Part shown: piece by piece, positions 1-7,524 of the stretch
Layout of the letters: every line of letters starts with the position of its first letter
Numbering within the stretch: the first letter of the stretch is position 1
Assembly (NCBI GenBank): GCA_016235425.1
Contig: JACRLC010000054.1
Location: 1 to 54,652 of the forward strand
Source: Chloroflexota bacterium
GTDB lineage: Bacteria; Chloroflexota; Anaerolineae; Anaerolineales; Villigracilaceae
Direction: 5' to 3'
DNA: 54,652 nucleotides
Notes under the pieces: generated by a model
Told to the model about the DNA's origin: nothing
Databases searched by the model: none
What the model saw: the letters and a program-made list of their open reading frames with translations, nothing else
Position numbers and translations under genes: made by a program

Positions 1-118
1 AATTCTCAAGCAGTTGTTGTTCCGCTTTTCTAAAGAATGCGGGCAGGTTAGGTATTGTCCCAGTCCTGCGAATTGAGAGCCTTTTCAAGTTAAAATGGAC
101 TGTCTGGTGTATTGGTTT
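1..118. other. Left edge, no gene assigned
   Basis: I see no supported coding region in this stretch. It lies downstream of the stop codon of the GAF-domain gene that reads leftward into it, so it may hold the 3' end of a neighbouring transcript or a terminator that is cut by the window edge. Confidence 0.4.
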
Positions 119-1093
119 TTAAGGTGCAAAAGTCGAGTTACTCCCACTCCGTTTTACGATTAACTCGCCCAGTGTCACGCCTAAATAACGGGCGAAGGTT
201 GTGGCAATTTCCTTTTCGTTGCTCGTGTAAGGGGAGGGGGAAAGCCGCGATAACGAGAGCAGGCCGAGTGTCCCGGTTCGATCCGAGAGCGGGATGCCCA
301 TCCAGGCGCGGGCGTTGCTGTCCCCGTTATGTCCGATCCAAAGCGGCATGGTTGATACGTCATCCACGCACAGGGATTGGCGCATCTCCAGGATCATCTT
401 GTACGTGTTATTTTGCTCCAATGCATGGTCTGCACTTGGATGGACGATCATTTCCCCAAATTTCGTGGGCCCATCCAATGGGCGCTTCAGCAGGATGCTG
501 GATTTATGGAAGGGGACGATGCGCTTGAGAGTATCCATGATCAGTTCGAGCATATCGCTGTGTTCAACATTGCGCGCCATGGACTTCTCGATATGGGTAA
601 TGCTGGACATCAGCCCGTTGATATTTTCCAGCGTCTGCGATTGCGAGAGCAGAAGGGTATACATATCCAACAGGCGGTAGCGATTGTCCTCATACGAAAC
701 AACAATCGGGTCGTAGATTGTGTGAAGGTCACGGTTCAGGCCGCGCTTTACCGCATCGTCCACGCGTAAATGACTGTACAACGAAAACATCTGCGCGCCG
801 ATTTCCTGTTGAAGTTTCAGGATCGGTTTTTGCAGGAAGAGTTCGATGCCGTAGCGCTGACCGAGCCGCTCGAACATTTTCATGCGCGGGATGATGCCCA
901 GCAGGCGTTCCCTGTCGAAGATCATCACGCCGGGGATATCCTCGTGGCGATGCAGGTAGGCGGCCACCTCTTCGGCGGGCACGTCATACGAAACCTGGTA
1001 GTTGGAGGAAGGCAGGTCCCCAATGCACACCGGCACGGGGATTTGTCCTGTTGGAAAGATCTGGTAATGATGAGGGAGGATGCGCTCTTTCAC
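119..1093 (-). CDS. GAF-domain protein with CBS-like N-terminal region
   Basis: A 324-residue soluble protein. Residues about 30-100 resemble a CBS-type regulatory segment (VPAEEVAAYLHRHEDIPGVM, then FDRERLLGIIPR). Residues about 165-315 read as a GAF sensor domain (DMLELIMDTLKRIVPFHKSS, then AWMGIPLSDRTGTLGLLSL). There is no output domain such as a kinase, GGDEF or HTH, so it is probably a sensory adaptor; the ligand and partner are unknown. The start is GTG at 1093. It has no Shine-Dalgarno, but a perfect TATAAT lies 7 nt upstream, which suggests a leaderless mRNA. Family assignment is by motif reading only. Confidence 0.75.
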   Translation of the reverse strand: MKERILPHHYQIFPTGQIPVPVCIGDLPSSNYQVSYDVPAEEVAAYLHRHEDIPGVMIFDRERLLGIIPRMKMFERLGQRYGIELFLQKPILKLQQEIGAQMFSLYSHLRVDDAVKRGLNRDLHTIYDPIVVSYEDNRYRLLDMYTLLLSQSQTLENINGLMSSITHIEKSMARNVEHSDMLELIMDTLKRIVPFHKSSILLKRPLDGPTKFGEMIVHPSADHALEQNNTYKMILEMRQSLCVDDVSTMPLWIGHNGDSNARAWMGIPLSDRTGTLGLLSLSRLSPSPYTSNEKEIATTFARYLGVTLGELIVKRSGSNSTFAP

Positions 1094-1100
1094 GTCCCGG

Positions 1101-1106
1101 ATTATA
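1101..1106 (-). promoter_or_regulatory. -10 box (TATAAT), leaderless start
   Basis: On the minus strand TATAAT is followed by 7 nt and then the GTG start codon at 1093. Transcription would begin at or next to the start codon. No good -35 hexamer is visible. Confidence 0.5.
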
Positions 1107-1157
1107 AAAGCCCGAATTTAAGCCCCCATGAAGAACAGGTTAACGATGAGTTATTTT

Positions 1158-1490
1158 TTATCTTTTGAAATACAGACTCGCCAGGTTCCCCAAAAAGAAA
1201 ACAAACAAAACAGCCACGATCACTTCCGCACCCCAGCCGATCACCGGGACGAAAGTCAACAACTCCAGCGCCACATCCTGCAAAATGGTGGAAAGCCCAT
1301 AAATTGCGACAGCGGAATAGCCGATTTCCTTCAAGCCCAGTTTGTAGTCATTTCGCTTGGCAAGGTCAACGAGCATATAAATTTCCAGGCCGGTTAAAAG
1401 CAGGGACGTCCCCGGAATCGGCGCGGTCAGCCCCGCGACTACTCCTGCGACCAGGGTATAAATTACTGATTTTTGAAAAATGTAAGTCAC
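1158..1490 (-). CDS. Small integral membrane protein, start inside a repeat element
   Basis: A 110-residue hydrophobic protein with about three to four predicted membrane segments (for example LTAPIPGTSLLLTGLEIYML and a C-terminal VIGWGAEVIVAVLFVFFLG). I do not recognise the family. The only usable start is GTG at 1490, preceded by an in-frame TAG four codons upstream. This start and the first nine codons lie inside a 95-bp MITE-like repeat whose identical twin occurs at 23978-24072. The original 5' end may have been replaced by the element, which would then supply the start codon, or the gene may be 5'-truncated. No convincing Shine-Dalgarno is present. Confidence 0.55.
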   Translation of the reverse strand: MTYIFQKSVIYTLVAGVVAGLTAPIPGTSLLLTGLEIYMLVDLAKRNDYKLGLKEIGYSAVAIYGLSTILQDVALELLTFVPVIGWGAEVIVAVLFVFFLGNLASLYFKR

Positions 1491-1557
1491 AAAAAATGGC
1501 TATTTTCTCTCGTGTTTTTGGCTAAAAATGAGACTTTCTTATTTCAAAACTCAGTAG
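1463..1557 (-). mobile_element. MITE-like element, copy 1 (95 bp)
   Basis: Identical over 95 bp to the reverse complement of 23978-24072. The ends form imperfect terminal inverted repeats: TACTGAGTTTTGAAATAAG at one end and TACTGATTTTTGAAAAATG at the other, with similarity reaching about 28 bp. Each end carries TA, compatible with a TA target duplication of IS630/Tc1-type elements. It has no coding capacity of its own. Flanking sequence differs between the copies, which marks the boundaries. Confidence 0.75.
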
Positions 1558-1565
1558 GATCAGCT

Positions 1566-1871
1566 TCATGGCTTCCTCATCAACGCGATCTTATACGGAT
1601 ATAAAGACGCTCGCATCACCCCGGACCTCACGGCTGGATCAGCCTCCATGATCATTTGCGCCGCCGATTCATTTTCCGCTTCGAAAATGCAAATCCCAAA
1701 TGCGGATTCATCGTTATTTTGCGTTCGTCCCATCAGGATCATCACGCCCTTCGCTGTCAAATCCTGTAAATGCGCAAAGTGACGTGAGACAATCTCCGCC
1801 TCTTCGGATGTGGGACCATCAGTCAACATGCCGAGGCGGGTTGGTTTGAGCAGATAAAGCCACTGTCGCAT
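1566..1871 (-). CDS. YciI-like (YCII family) protein
   Basis: A 101-residue protein with the pattern of the YCII/YciI family of small dimeric alpha/beta-barrel proteins. It has an N-terminal strand (QWLYLLKPTR), a helix with a conserved His (SRHFAHLQDLTAKGVMILMG) and the terminal AVRSGVMRASLYPYKIAL. These proteins are thought to be minor enzymes or stress proteins; the exact reaction is not known. The ATG at 1871 follows TATAAT by 7 nt and has no Shine-Dalgarno, another likely leaderless mRNA. It lies 15 bp downstream of the prenyltransferase-repeat gene on the same strand. Confidence 0.75.
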   Translation of the reverse strand: MRQWLYLLKPTRLGMLTDGPTSEEAEIVSRHFAHLQDLTAKGVMILMGRTQNNDESAFGICIFEAENESAAQMIMEADPAVRSGVMRASLYPYKIALMRKP

Positions 1872-1878
1872 GGCCGCA

Positions 1879-1884
1879 ATTATA
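1879..1884 (-). promoter_or_regulatory. -10 box (TATAAT) of the YciI-like gene
   Basis: A perfect TATAAT on the minus strand ends 7 nt before the ATG at 1871. It sits at the end of the upstream prenyltransferase-repeat gene, so the YciI-like gene could be transcribed on its own, without a leader. Confidence 0.5.
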
Positions 1885-1886
1885 TT

Positions 1887-2906
1887 TTATTTAATTGCCT
1901 TCAATACCCTTAATGCCCGCAACGTAACCCACTTATTCGGCTGTTTCTTCGCACCAAAATTCACCCACGTCTTGCCGGCGTAATCATAGTCCATTGACCA
2001 GCGGCCGTTTTCATCCTGCTTTTCACGGATGATATTTAAAGTATTTGTGAGACGCGGATCATTGCCATAGTCCAATCCAACCAGCGCTTCGGCAATCTGT
2101 AAAATATCGGATACGTAAAAAATCGGGAAGCCGAACTTCCACCAGTTTCTGCTGGTCTTCTCGCCGGTGCGGTTCGGATAATTCGCGGTAGCCGGGTCAA
2201 CGCTGAAGAAGAAATCCACCCCGCGTTTGATCGCCTTTTTGATCAACGGAGTCCGCCGTTTGACCGGCCACTTCCCGAGCGCAAGCATTACTTTGACTCC
2301 ACCCCATGCGCAGGGAAGTTTATTGTTCACGCCGCAGGCGAAGGTCGGCCCACATTTGTATGCGTAATAGCGGACGCTTGCATCCTTGTCTTCCATCGGC
2401 GCAATGCCATCGTCGGTGACGGTTCGCGCCATCCATTCGTAGGCTTTCTTCAAATGTGGGTGGTCATAGCCCAACTGCATCAACGACCAGCACAAGTTTC
2501 CCTGAAGGCAGTCTACCGTGCCAGACGGCGCGCCGGATGTAGTCGTAGTGAATTGACCGCCTTCCGTAAGATTGTGATCCAAAAGATATTTGCAGGCTTG
2601 CTCGATACGTTTATCCTCACCGGCCGACGCGCCGAGCTGCGCCAGCATGATGATTGACCATACGGTTGACCTGTACTTCGGATTGTATCCCGGGCCCGGC
2701 TTTACCCAATAGCCCGCCTGTTCCATCTTGGACAGAATCTCTGCAATCGGCCCCTCCTTGTGTGCCTTCTTTCTCGCAGATTTCAACGCCGAATCACCGG
2801 CGGGAAGATCAAGCAGGTCGCGCATCGTCACGTAGCGAACGCCGGGGTTATCAGCTTCGAGCAACCACGAAACAGAATCTCCCCTCAATTGAGTTGACCA
2901 GGACAT
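1887..2906 (-). CDS. Prenyltransferase/squalene-cyclase repeat protein
   Basis: About 339 residues with an alpha-toroid repeat pattern like that of terpene cyclases and prenyltransferases. Repeated helices end in QLG or LG motifs (STVWSIIMLAQLGASAGEDK; CLQGNLCWSLMQLGYDHPHL; DILQIAEALVGLDYGNDPRL), with a closing DENGRWSMDYDYAGKTWVNF. I do not see the DCTAE or DXDD catalytic motif of squalene-hopene or diterpene cyclases, so a cyclase reaction is not supported. It may be a non-enzymatic or unknown enzyme. The start is the ATG at 2906, chosen because GGAGG lies 5 nt upstream; the upstream in-frame ATG lacks such a site. Confidence 0.7.
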   Translation of the reverse strand: MSWSTQLRGDSVSWLLEADNPGVRYVTMRDLLDLPAGDSALKSARKKAHKEGPIAEILSKMEQAGYWVKPGPGYNPKYRSTVWSIIMLAQLGASAGEDKRIEQACKYLLDHNLTEGGQFTTTTSGAPSGTVDCLQGNLCWSLMQLGYDHPHLKKAYEWMARTVTDDGIAPMEDKDASVRYYAYKCGPTFACGVNNKLPCAWGGVKVMLALGKWPVKRRTPLIKKAIKRGVDFFFSVDPATANYPNRTGEKTSRNWWKFGFPIFYVSDILQIAEALVGLDYGNDPRLTNTLNIIREKQDENGRWSMDYDYAGKTWVNFGAKKQPNKWVTLRALRVLKAIK

Positions 2907-2921
2907 TTTTGCCTCCTGCAA

Positions 2922-3430
2922 AACTTCCCTTCCTGTTGTTTCGCAATCAGGAAGACAAACACTATTTTCCTAAATCCAGTATAGACTGCACTGCAAAAAC
3001 GTCTTTGCACCGCGACCCCGCACGTTCGATTACCAACGTTGTATGAAACGTGCGGGGCGAAGCACGCAAAGAGCGCAAAGATTCTTAAAGGTCAACCGCG
3101 CGGAGTTTCAGATTTTCAATCGAAACCTTCAGAATTCCTTTGTGTATTTCGTGTTTGAAATGGTTTTTGCAGTAGACTCAGTATAGCATTATTCAAAAGG
3201 AAGATAAATCATTTGCTGACATCAGCCTGCGCTTGATCGGCACATCCGAATGGGCGCTGACAGTCGTCCCCAGCGCCTGATTCCGATTCGTTGCGTCATC
3301 GTCAGGTACAGCCATGCAAAAAACATGAAGGGACTATATCAAGCAGAACACCTTTTGGGATATTCTTCCGACAGCCTGTTGTACTTACGAGTTGGATTCA
3401 CACACGAGAAAAATGATCTGGCGTCTTACT
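2922..3430. other. Long intergenic region with repeats
   Basis: About 500 bp between a gene start and the stop of the glycosyltransferase gene. It holds an 11-bp perfect inverted repeat (3016-3057) and a GCAAAGAGCGCAAAGATT repeat tract that recurs near 28720. The remainder, about 3190-3430, shows no recognisable gene or RNA. Confidence 0.5.
3016..3057. repeat. Inverted repeat, 11-bp arms
   Basis: CCCCGCACGTT at 3016-3026 pairs perfectly with AACGTGCGGGG at 3047-3057, loop 20 nt. No T-tract follows, so a terminator role is uncertain. Confidence 0.6.
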
Positions 3431-4885
3431 TCAAGGTGCAGGTATTTCGAAGACTTCAAGAGGTTCCCTGTTCAAGGAAATCAAATAGTCTTTATTTGGC
3501 GAAAAGACGAGTTGAGCGTCAAGTTGCGCCAACATTTCCCGGTAATAGCCGCTGAATACAACCAGGTGAGTGGCGTGCTTTTCGTGGACATAACCTGCCA
3601 GTTCAGTTTGATTTTTCATGATCGGTACAACCTCAGGTGTTACCAACCCGGCAAGGTCAACGATCTGCCGTTGCGTAAAATACCCGATGATACCGATATC
3701 ATGTGTGGCAACAATGGCGTCCGGTGGTGTGTTGGCGTTGATCCAGTTGGCGGCCTGGAGGTGAGTCTCTGTTAGCAGTTTAACCCTGTATGCAAAGTCG
3801 GCCGCGCCGTGCACCCACAGTAGAATGACCATACTGCCAAAAGTCAACCATGTTGCCAGGTGTAAAGGGGATTTGCCCGGAAATCTCTCGAGGAATTTGA
3901 ATAATCCCTCAACACCATAAATCGCAAGGATTGGCATTAGGGGCATCAGGTAGCGGCCATGGTCAAAAATGGTTGGAAGCGCTATGGCGTAGATGCCGAT
4001 CAAGGTCAGCGGCCAGACCAGCGGGTAGAGAATATCCGTTCTTTGGAGGCGGAAGGTCTTATAGAACAGGAATCCTGCGGCAAGGACAAGCAGCATGGAC
4101 GGTCCTTCCGAAAAATAGATCAACACATCCAAAAGATATTTTGGTGATTTCCATAGCGACCAGGGATAACCATACATCATGAACTTCGCTGAAACGGTGT
4201 TGGGAAATGGCCTGCCACTGTAAGTGAGATTGAATATCACACATGGACTGATGACGATCAGGAAGATGGCAATGAAAATGCCAATTTCAGTCAGTAATTG
4301 CTTCGGATTCTCTCTCCTGGTGAGAAGCAGTTTTACGCCATATAGCACGGCAAGGATGATGGCCTCGGGGCGGACCAGGAAAGTTAAACCTATTAATGAG
4401 CCCATTAAAAAGGGAGAGGAGTTGCGGTGAAGCAGGAGCAGGATGAGCAGGGTAAGAAAGGTGAACAGGCTGACTTCCATGCCGGAAAACGCCGCCCAGG
4501 CAAGATGCCATTCAACGATACAAATGATGGCGACGATTACCGCGCGTTTGAAATCTTTGAAATAACTTTTGCTAAGAGCCGCTACGGTGAACGCCGTGGC
4601 GACGGCGAATATGCCGCCCAGAATATAAGTCCAGCCGAAGAAAGGGACTTTCAACTTGTAACCCATGGCGAGAAGAATGGTCCACCCCGGGGATGTACTG
4701 CCTGTGGATGGCTGGCCTGACGAGAATGCCATGGCACCGTGCAATCCAAGATTGCGTGCATAGGTTTGATGAATCCACGCATCATCAAGCGGAAAGCCGA
4801 ACTGGTCCATAGGGCCCAGGTACAGTGCGGCATTCAGGATTTCGAGCACGATCAACAGCGCCAGTAATGAACCCCATTTTTTCAT
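3431..4885 (-). CDS. Polytopic membrane glycosyltransferase, GT-C fold type
   Basis: About 484 residues with roughly ten membrane segments. Early on, FPLDDAWIHQTYARNL carries the paired acidic residues in the first periplasmic loop that mark GT-C enzymes using a lipid-linked sugar donor (PMT/ArnT/GT39-83-like). Conserved inter-helix motifs GQPSTGSTSPGW and the C-terminal soluble part (AANWINANTPPDAIVATHDI, YFTQRQIVDLAGL) match bacterial membrane mannosyltransferase-like proteins. Acceptor and sugar are not predictable. The start ATG at 4885 is chosen over 4951 because AGGAG lies 10 nt upstream and the signal-anchor helix follows at once. Confidence 0.75.
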   Translation of the reverse strand: MKKWGSLLALLIVLEILNAALYLGPMDQFGFPLDDAWIHQTYARNLGLHGAMAFSSGQPSTGSTSPGWTILLAMGYKLKVPFFGWTYILGGIFAVATAFTVAALSKSYFKDFKRAVIVAIICIVEWHLAWAAFSGMEVSLFTFLTLLILLLLHRNSSPFLMGSLIGLTFLVRPEAIILAVLYGVKLLLTRRENPKQLLTEIGIFIAIFLIVISPCVIFNLTYSGRPFPNTVSAKFMMYGYPWSLWKSPKYLLDVLIYFSEGPSMLLVLAAGFLFYKTFRLQRTDILYPLVWPLTLIGIYAIALPTIFDHGRYLMPLMPILAIYGVEGLFKFLERFPGKSPLHLATWLTFGSMVILLWVHGAADFAYRVKLLTETHLQAANWINANTPPDAIVATHDIGIIGYFTQRQIVDLAGLVTPEVVPIMKNQTELAGYVHEKHATHLVVFSGYYREMLAQLDAQLVFSPNKDYLISLNREPLEVFEIPAP

Positions 4886-4927
4886 GTGAATGATCTCCTG
4901 GTCAATTTTGCAAAGTTTGTTCACAAC

Positions 4928-4974
4928 CCATGCGTGGATAGCGGCGCGCATCGGGGACGGTATCGCAGAAACCA
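4928..4974. repeat. Dispersed repeat, copy 1
   Basis: About 45 bp (ATGCGTGGATAGCGGC through GGTATCGCAGAAACC) resembling 5606-5651 with several substitutions. The two copies bracket the two-gene module at 5008-5486. Confidence 0.45.
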
Positions 4975-4992
4975 GCCGGCCATAACGCGGAG

Positions 4993-4998
4993 TATAAT
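4993..4998 (+). promoter_or_regulatory. -10 box (TATAAT) of the two-gene module
   Basis: TATAAT lies 9 nt before the ATG at 5008, leaving at most a few leader nucleotides; there is no Shine-Dalgarno. Confidence 0.5.
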
Positions 4999-5007
4999 AA
5001 AAGCACT

Positions 5008-5253
5008 ATGTGGCCTGAAGAAGTCGAGGTCATCGGCGAAATCACAGAGGTCGAAATCATTGCTGTCGGTCACTCTATTCGTGAATTGGATAGGTTGCAG
5101 AGAAAGCATGGCAAAGGACGCTGGCGTAAACTCAAAGGATTGGCAGCCGTCCGTCTTCCAGATGATACGACTTGCTTTGCTGAAATTCATTGGTACGAAG
5201 CGCATGGTATTGGAAAACGTGACATCAAAGTAAAACGAATTCTCGGAAAATAA
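5008..5253 (+). CDS. Uncharacterised basic protein, module gene A (copy 1)
   Basis: An 81-residue protein with the order: acidic N-terminus, EVEIIAVGHSIREL, a helix DRLQRKHGKG, then basic RWRKLKGLAAVRLPDD, then AEIHWYEAHGIGKRDIKVKR. It is clearly paralogous to the product at 16482-16715 (same motifs EIIA.G.SIR.L, RKLKG, HWYEA). I know of no assigned function; it has a small, compact, basic alpha/beta look. It is followed after 2 nt by gene B, and the same A-B order recurs at 16257-16715, so the two probably act together. A toxin-antitoxin role is possible but not shown. Confidence 0.8.
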   Translation: MWPEEVEVIGEITEVEIIAVGHSIRELDRLQRKHGKGRWRKLKGLAAVRLPDDTTCFAEIHWYEAHGIGKRDIKVKRILGK

Positions 5254-5255
5254 TT

Positions 5256-5486
5256 ATGACTACTAAAACATCCCCTCAATTTGTCGTGTGCCTCAAAAAC
5301 AATGGCTACGAAGCCTCACTCGAACCGCGCAAGATTTATCAGGTATTGCATGATAAGGAAGCGGAGAGCCACAAAATGATTCGCGTTGTTGACGAATCGG
5401 GCGAAGACTATCTCTTCCCTGTCAGTTTGTTCTCGCCAATCTCATTGCCTCAAACTTTGATAAAAGAATTGGCTCTTTCAGCATAA
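5256..5486 (+). CDS. Uncharacterised small protein, module gene B (copy 1)
   Basis: A 76-residue protein: VVCLKNNGYEASLEPRKIYQ, then MIRVVDESGEDYLFPVSLF, then a helix LPQTLIKELALSA. It is paralogous to the product at 16257-16478 (shared YEASL, RK.Y.V, RV.DESGEDYL). The fold looks like a small all-beta barrel followed by a helix, by inference from alternating strands. The start ATG is 2 nt after the stop of gene A, consistent with translational coupling. Function unknown. Confidence 0.8.
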   Translation: MTTKTSPQFVVCLKNNGYEASLEPRKIYQVLHDKEAESHKMIRVVDESGEDYLFPVSLFSPISLPQTLIKELALSA

Positions 5487-5513
5487 AAACTAAACTCGAA
5501 TACCTGAAAAACC

Positions 5514-5546
5514 ATGAAGGTTGGATGCACTCGTTCCAGCCTTCAT
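5514..5546 (+). terminator. Hairpin after the two-gene module
   Basis: ATGAAGGTTGGA (5514-5525) pairs with TCCAGCCTTCAT (5535-5546) with one G-U wobble. TTCTTATTGT follows, a modest T-rich tail. It lies 28 bp after the stop of module gene B. Confidence 0.55.
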
Positions 5547-5565
5547 TTCTTATTGTACACACGCC

Positions 5566-5661
5566 AGACCTGACAGGTTTTGTCGTAACGCAAGTCAATC
5601 ACATTCCACGCGTGGGCAGCGGCACGCCTCAAGGGCGGTATCGCGAAAACCTGTCAGGTCT
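5566..5661. repeat. Inverted repeat with 16-bp perfect arms
   Basis: AGACCTGACAGGTTTT at 5566-5581 and AAAACCTGTCAGGTCT at 5646-5661 are exact reverse complements, 64 bp apart. The spacer contains the second copy of the repeat found at 4928-4974. It looks like a small palindromic intergenic element next to the restriction-modification genes. Confidence 0.65.
5606..5651. repeat. Dispersed repeat, copy 2
   Basis: CCACGCGTGGGCAGCGGC through GGTATCGCGAAAACC. It matches 4928-4974 imperfectly and lies inside the larger inverted repeat. Confidence 0.45.
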
Positions 5662-5696
5662 TAACATCACGTGCGGATTTTGTGGTTGAGGCGTGA

Positions 5697-6587
5697 TTAC
5701 AATTTGTCCACCCAGTTTAGGTCACGGCCAATGAGTAGTTCAGTCATTGTAGTATTATGAGTATTTGTCATTGCAACTAGGCGCGTTTCAAATCTATATT
5801 TCAACGCCAAGGCTCGAACTTCATCGGCATCGTCGTAAGTCATCAGGAAATCGCCTTTTGCTTTTGACATTAATTCAAATAATTTCGCGTGGTCAACCTG
5901 ATGATATTTGTAAAGTCGAGCCCCCGCTTTTTTCTTTGAAGCAGTATAAGGAGGGTCAACAAAATAGACAACATCGGAGACACCCGAATATTTCTTTATT
6001 GTCTGGAATCCGTCGCCTTTAATAAACTTCAAATTTTCCCTGACTTTTGAAATGTCAAGTATCCGCCTCTTGAGTGTTGCGGGGTACCATCTGGATAGTA
6101 TTCCTTTTCCTTTTTCACCATTCTTCAAAATACCTGCGCCGTCAGCAAGGATGCCGCCGTGACTCACACGGTTTTGAATAATTGTCTTGAACGCCAGATC
6201 TCTGGACGAATTTGATTGAGATGAAATCAATAATCTTGCTGATTCGGGTGTCAATTTGAAATTAATGATTTTGTTGGCCAGCCACTCTGCACCATCATCT
6301 GTATTGATAATTGTCTGCCAGACAGCCGCGACCTGCTCATCTTTTTCCACCAAAATCACAAAATCAGCAAGACTTTCAAATGCAACCGTCAAGCCCGTGA
6401 TTGCCCCACCAGCAAAAGGCTCTATAAATTTTTTGGGTTTTGACGGCAGACTTCTCAGCCATTGCCTGGCTCTTGGCACAAGCCAGGTTTTGCCTCCAGG
6501 ATAGCGGAAAGGACTACGCTGAGGAACACTCGCGACATTTACTACTTTCGGAGGAACTTCAACTTCCCAAAAACCAAGTTGGTTCAT
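5697..6587 (-). CDS. D12-class N6-adenine DNA methyltransferase (of the NotI-family system)
   Basis: A 296-residue Dam-like (D12 class, alpha-type) methyltransferase. FRYPGGKTWLVPR at about 27-39 and FIEPFAGGAITGL at 54-66 form the AdoMet-binding motif; DPPY at 211-214 is the catalytic motif IV; FLMTYDDADEVR is a typical C-terminal segment. It methylates adenine in the recognition site and protects host DNA. It starts 5 nt after the stop of the NotI-family endonuclease, so the two form an R-M operon. The strong cognate pairing is inferred from adjacency. Confidence 0.9.
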   Translation of the reverse strand: MNQLGFWEVEVPPKVVNVASVPQRSPFRYPGGKTWLVPRARQWLRSLPSKPKKFIEPFAGGAITGLTVAFESLADFVILVEKDEQVAAVWQTIINTDDGAEWLANKIINFKLTPESARLLISSQSNSSRDLAFKTIIQNRVSHGGILADGAGILKNGEKGKGILSRWYPATLKRRILDISKVRENLKFIKGDGFQTIKKYSGVSDVVYFVDPPYTASKKKAGARLYKYHQVDHAKLFELMSKAKGDFLMTYDDADEVRALALKYRFETRLVAMTNTHNTTMTELLIGRDLNWVDKL

Positions 6588-6592
6588 ATCAT

Positions 6593-7483
6593 TTACTTGC
6601 TGAAAGAATCAGGCAAAGGCTCAACGTCCGGGGAAATTCCAGAAGATGTTGGTGTTCCCATTGTTTTACCTTTTGTAATTCTGACTTTCAAGTACTCCAC
6701 AAAGTCATTGACATCACCTACCTCTGGCGTTGTCATCGTCGCCAATGCACTTTCAAATTGGGTATATCGTATTCCTTTTCTACGCAAGGAATAACGCTCT
6801 CCCTTTTTCTGAAAACTATAAACTATCCACGCGATGTCGGCTGATTCTTTGTCAACTTCTTCCAATACGGGCAATTGCGCGAAAAAGTTTTCGTCAACAA
6901 CCACAGCCATCTTCCTGCCCCATTTATGTAGAATTCCGCCTTTATAAATCAATTGCGGAGCAAGTCTCTTGCGTGAAGAAGATAGATAATCCGGGCTTGG
7001 ATAATTCTTTGCAGGCCATTCCATGCCCTGATTTTTCTTTGGGTTTTCCATATACTTCTCAAAGACATTTCTCACGTTACCCGTGATGTAAACCGCCTGA
7101 ACTTCAACCGCGCCAAAATCCAGAACTTCGCCTTTTTTATCAACAGCCGCAATGACGATGTCAATGTTTCCAGCCGATTTACCATGCAAATCTTTAAGTC
7201 TTGCCTCGGTCAGAGCGACATAATTGCTTCCCGGAAAAAAGAAATCCGCCGCGTCAGAAACGATTTGGAAATCTTCCCTAAAACGAACAGGGCAAGTAGC
7301 CACAATTTTGCTTCCATCGAAAATCGTGCATACACCGATTGAGTCTGTTGCGCTACTCTTTGTACAGTTAATCCCCGATGAGTTGTGAAATGGACACAAA
7401 CGACCACGCCGATGATTGTTCGCGTCCTGGGTCATATTGTCAACAGGGTAGCCGAAGACTTCTGCGAGTGGGTTTTTAGGCAT
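6593..7483 (-). CDS. NotI-family type II restriction endonuclease
   Basis: About 296 residues. The N-terminus has four cysteines (C30, C40, C52, C64) in the pattern LCPF..NC.K.....GVC..C that matches the iron-binding fold of NotI. The PD-(D/E)xK-like core follows: D108 in NIDIVI, then E127-x-Q129 in GAVEVQAVY, as in NotI (Asp, then Glu-x-Gln). It should cut double-stranded DNA at a GC-rich site, but the site cannot be read from sequence. The start is the ATG at 7483 because GGAGAG lies just upstream; the longer in-frame start lacks it. It is cotranscribed with the methyltransferase that follows. Confidence 0.85.
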   Translation of the reverse strand: MPKNPLAEVFGYPVDNMTQDANNHRRGRLCPFHNSSGINCTKSSATDSIGVCTIFDGSKIVATCPVRFREDFQIVSDAADFFFPGSNYVALTEARLKDLHGKSAGNIDIVIAAVDKKGEVLDFGAVEVQAVYITGNVRNVFEKYMENPKKNQGMEWPAKNYPSPDYLSSSRKRLAPQLIYKGGILHKWGRKMAVVVDENFFAQLPVLEEVDKESADIAWIVYSFQKKGERYSLRRKGIRYTQFESALATMTTPEVGDVNDFVEYLKVRITKGKTMGTPTSSGISPDVEPLPDSFSK

Positions 7484-7524
7484 GGCGCTCTCCAAAATGA
7501 TTCTTAAACACAGTATAACATCCC

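Noticed and set aside
1463-1557. The 95-bp repeat as a regulatory leader shared by two genes
   Set aside because: Terminal inverted repeats, TA ends and abrupt loss of identity at both borders fit a mobile element better; the second copy has no gene behind its start codon.
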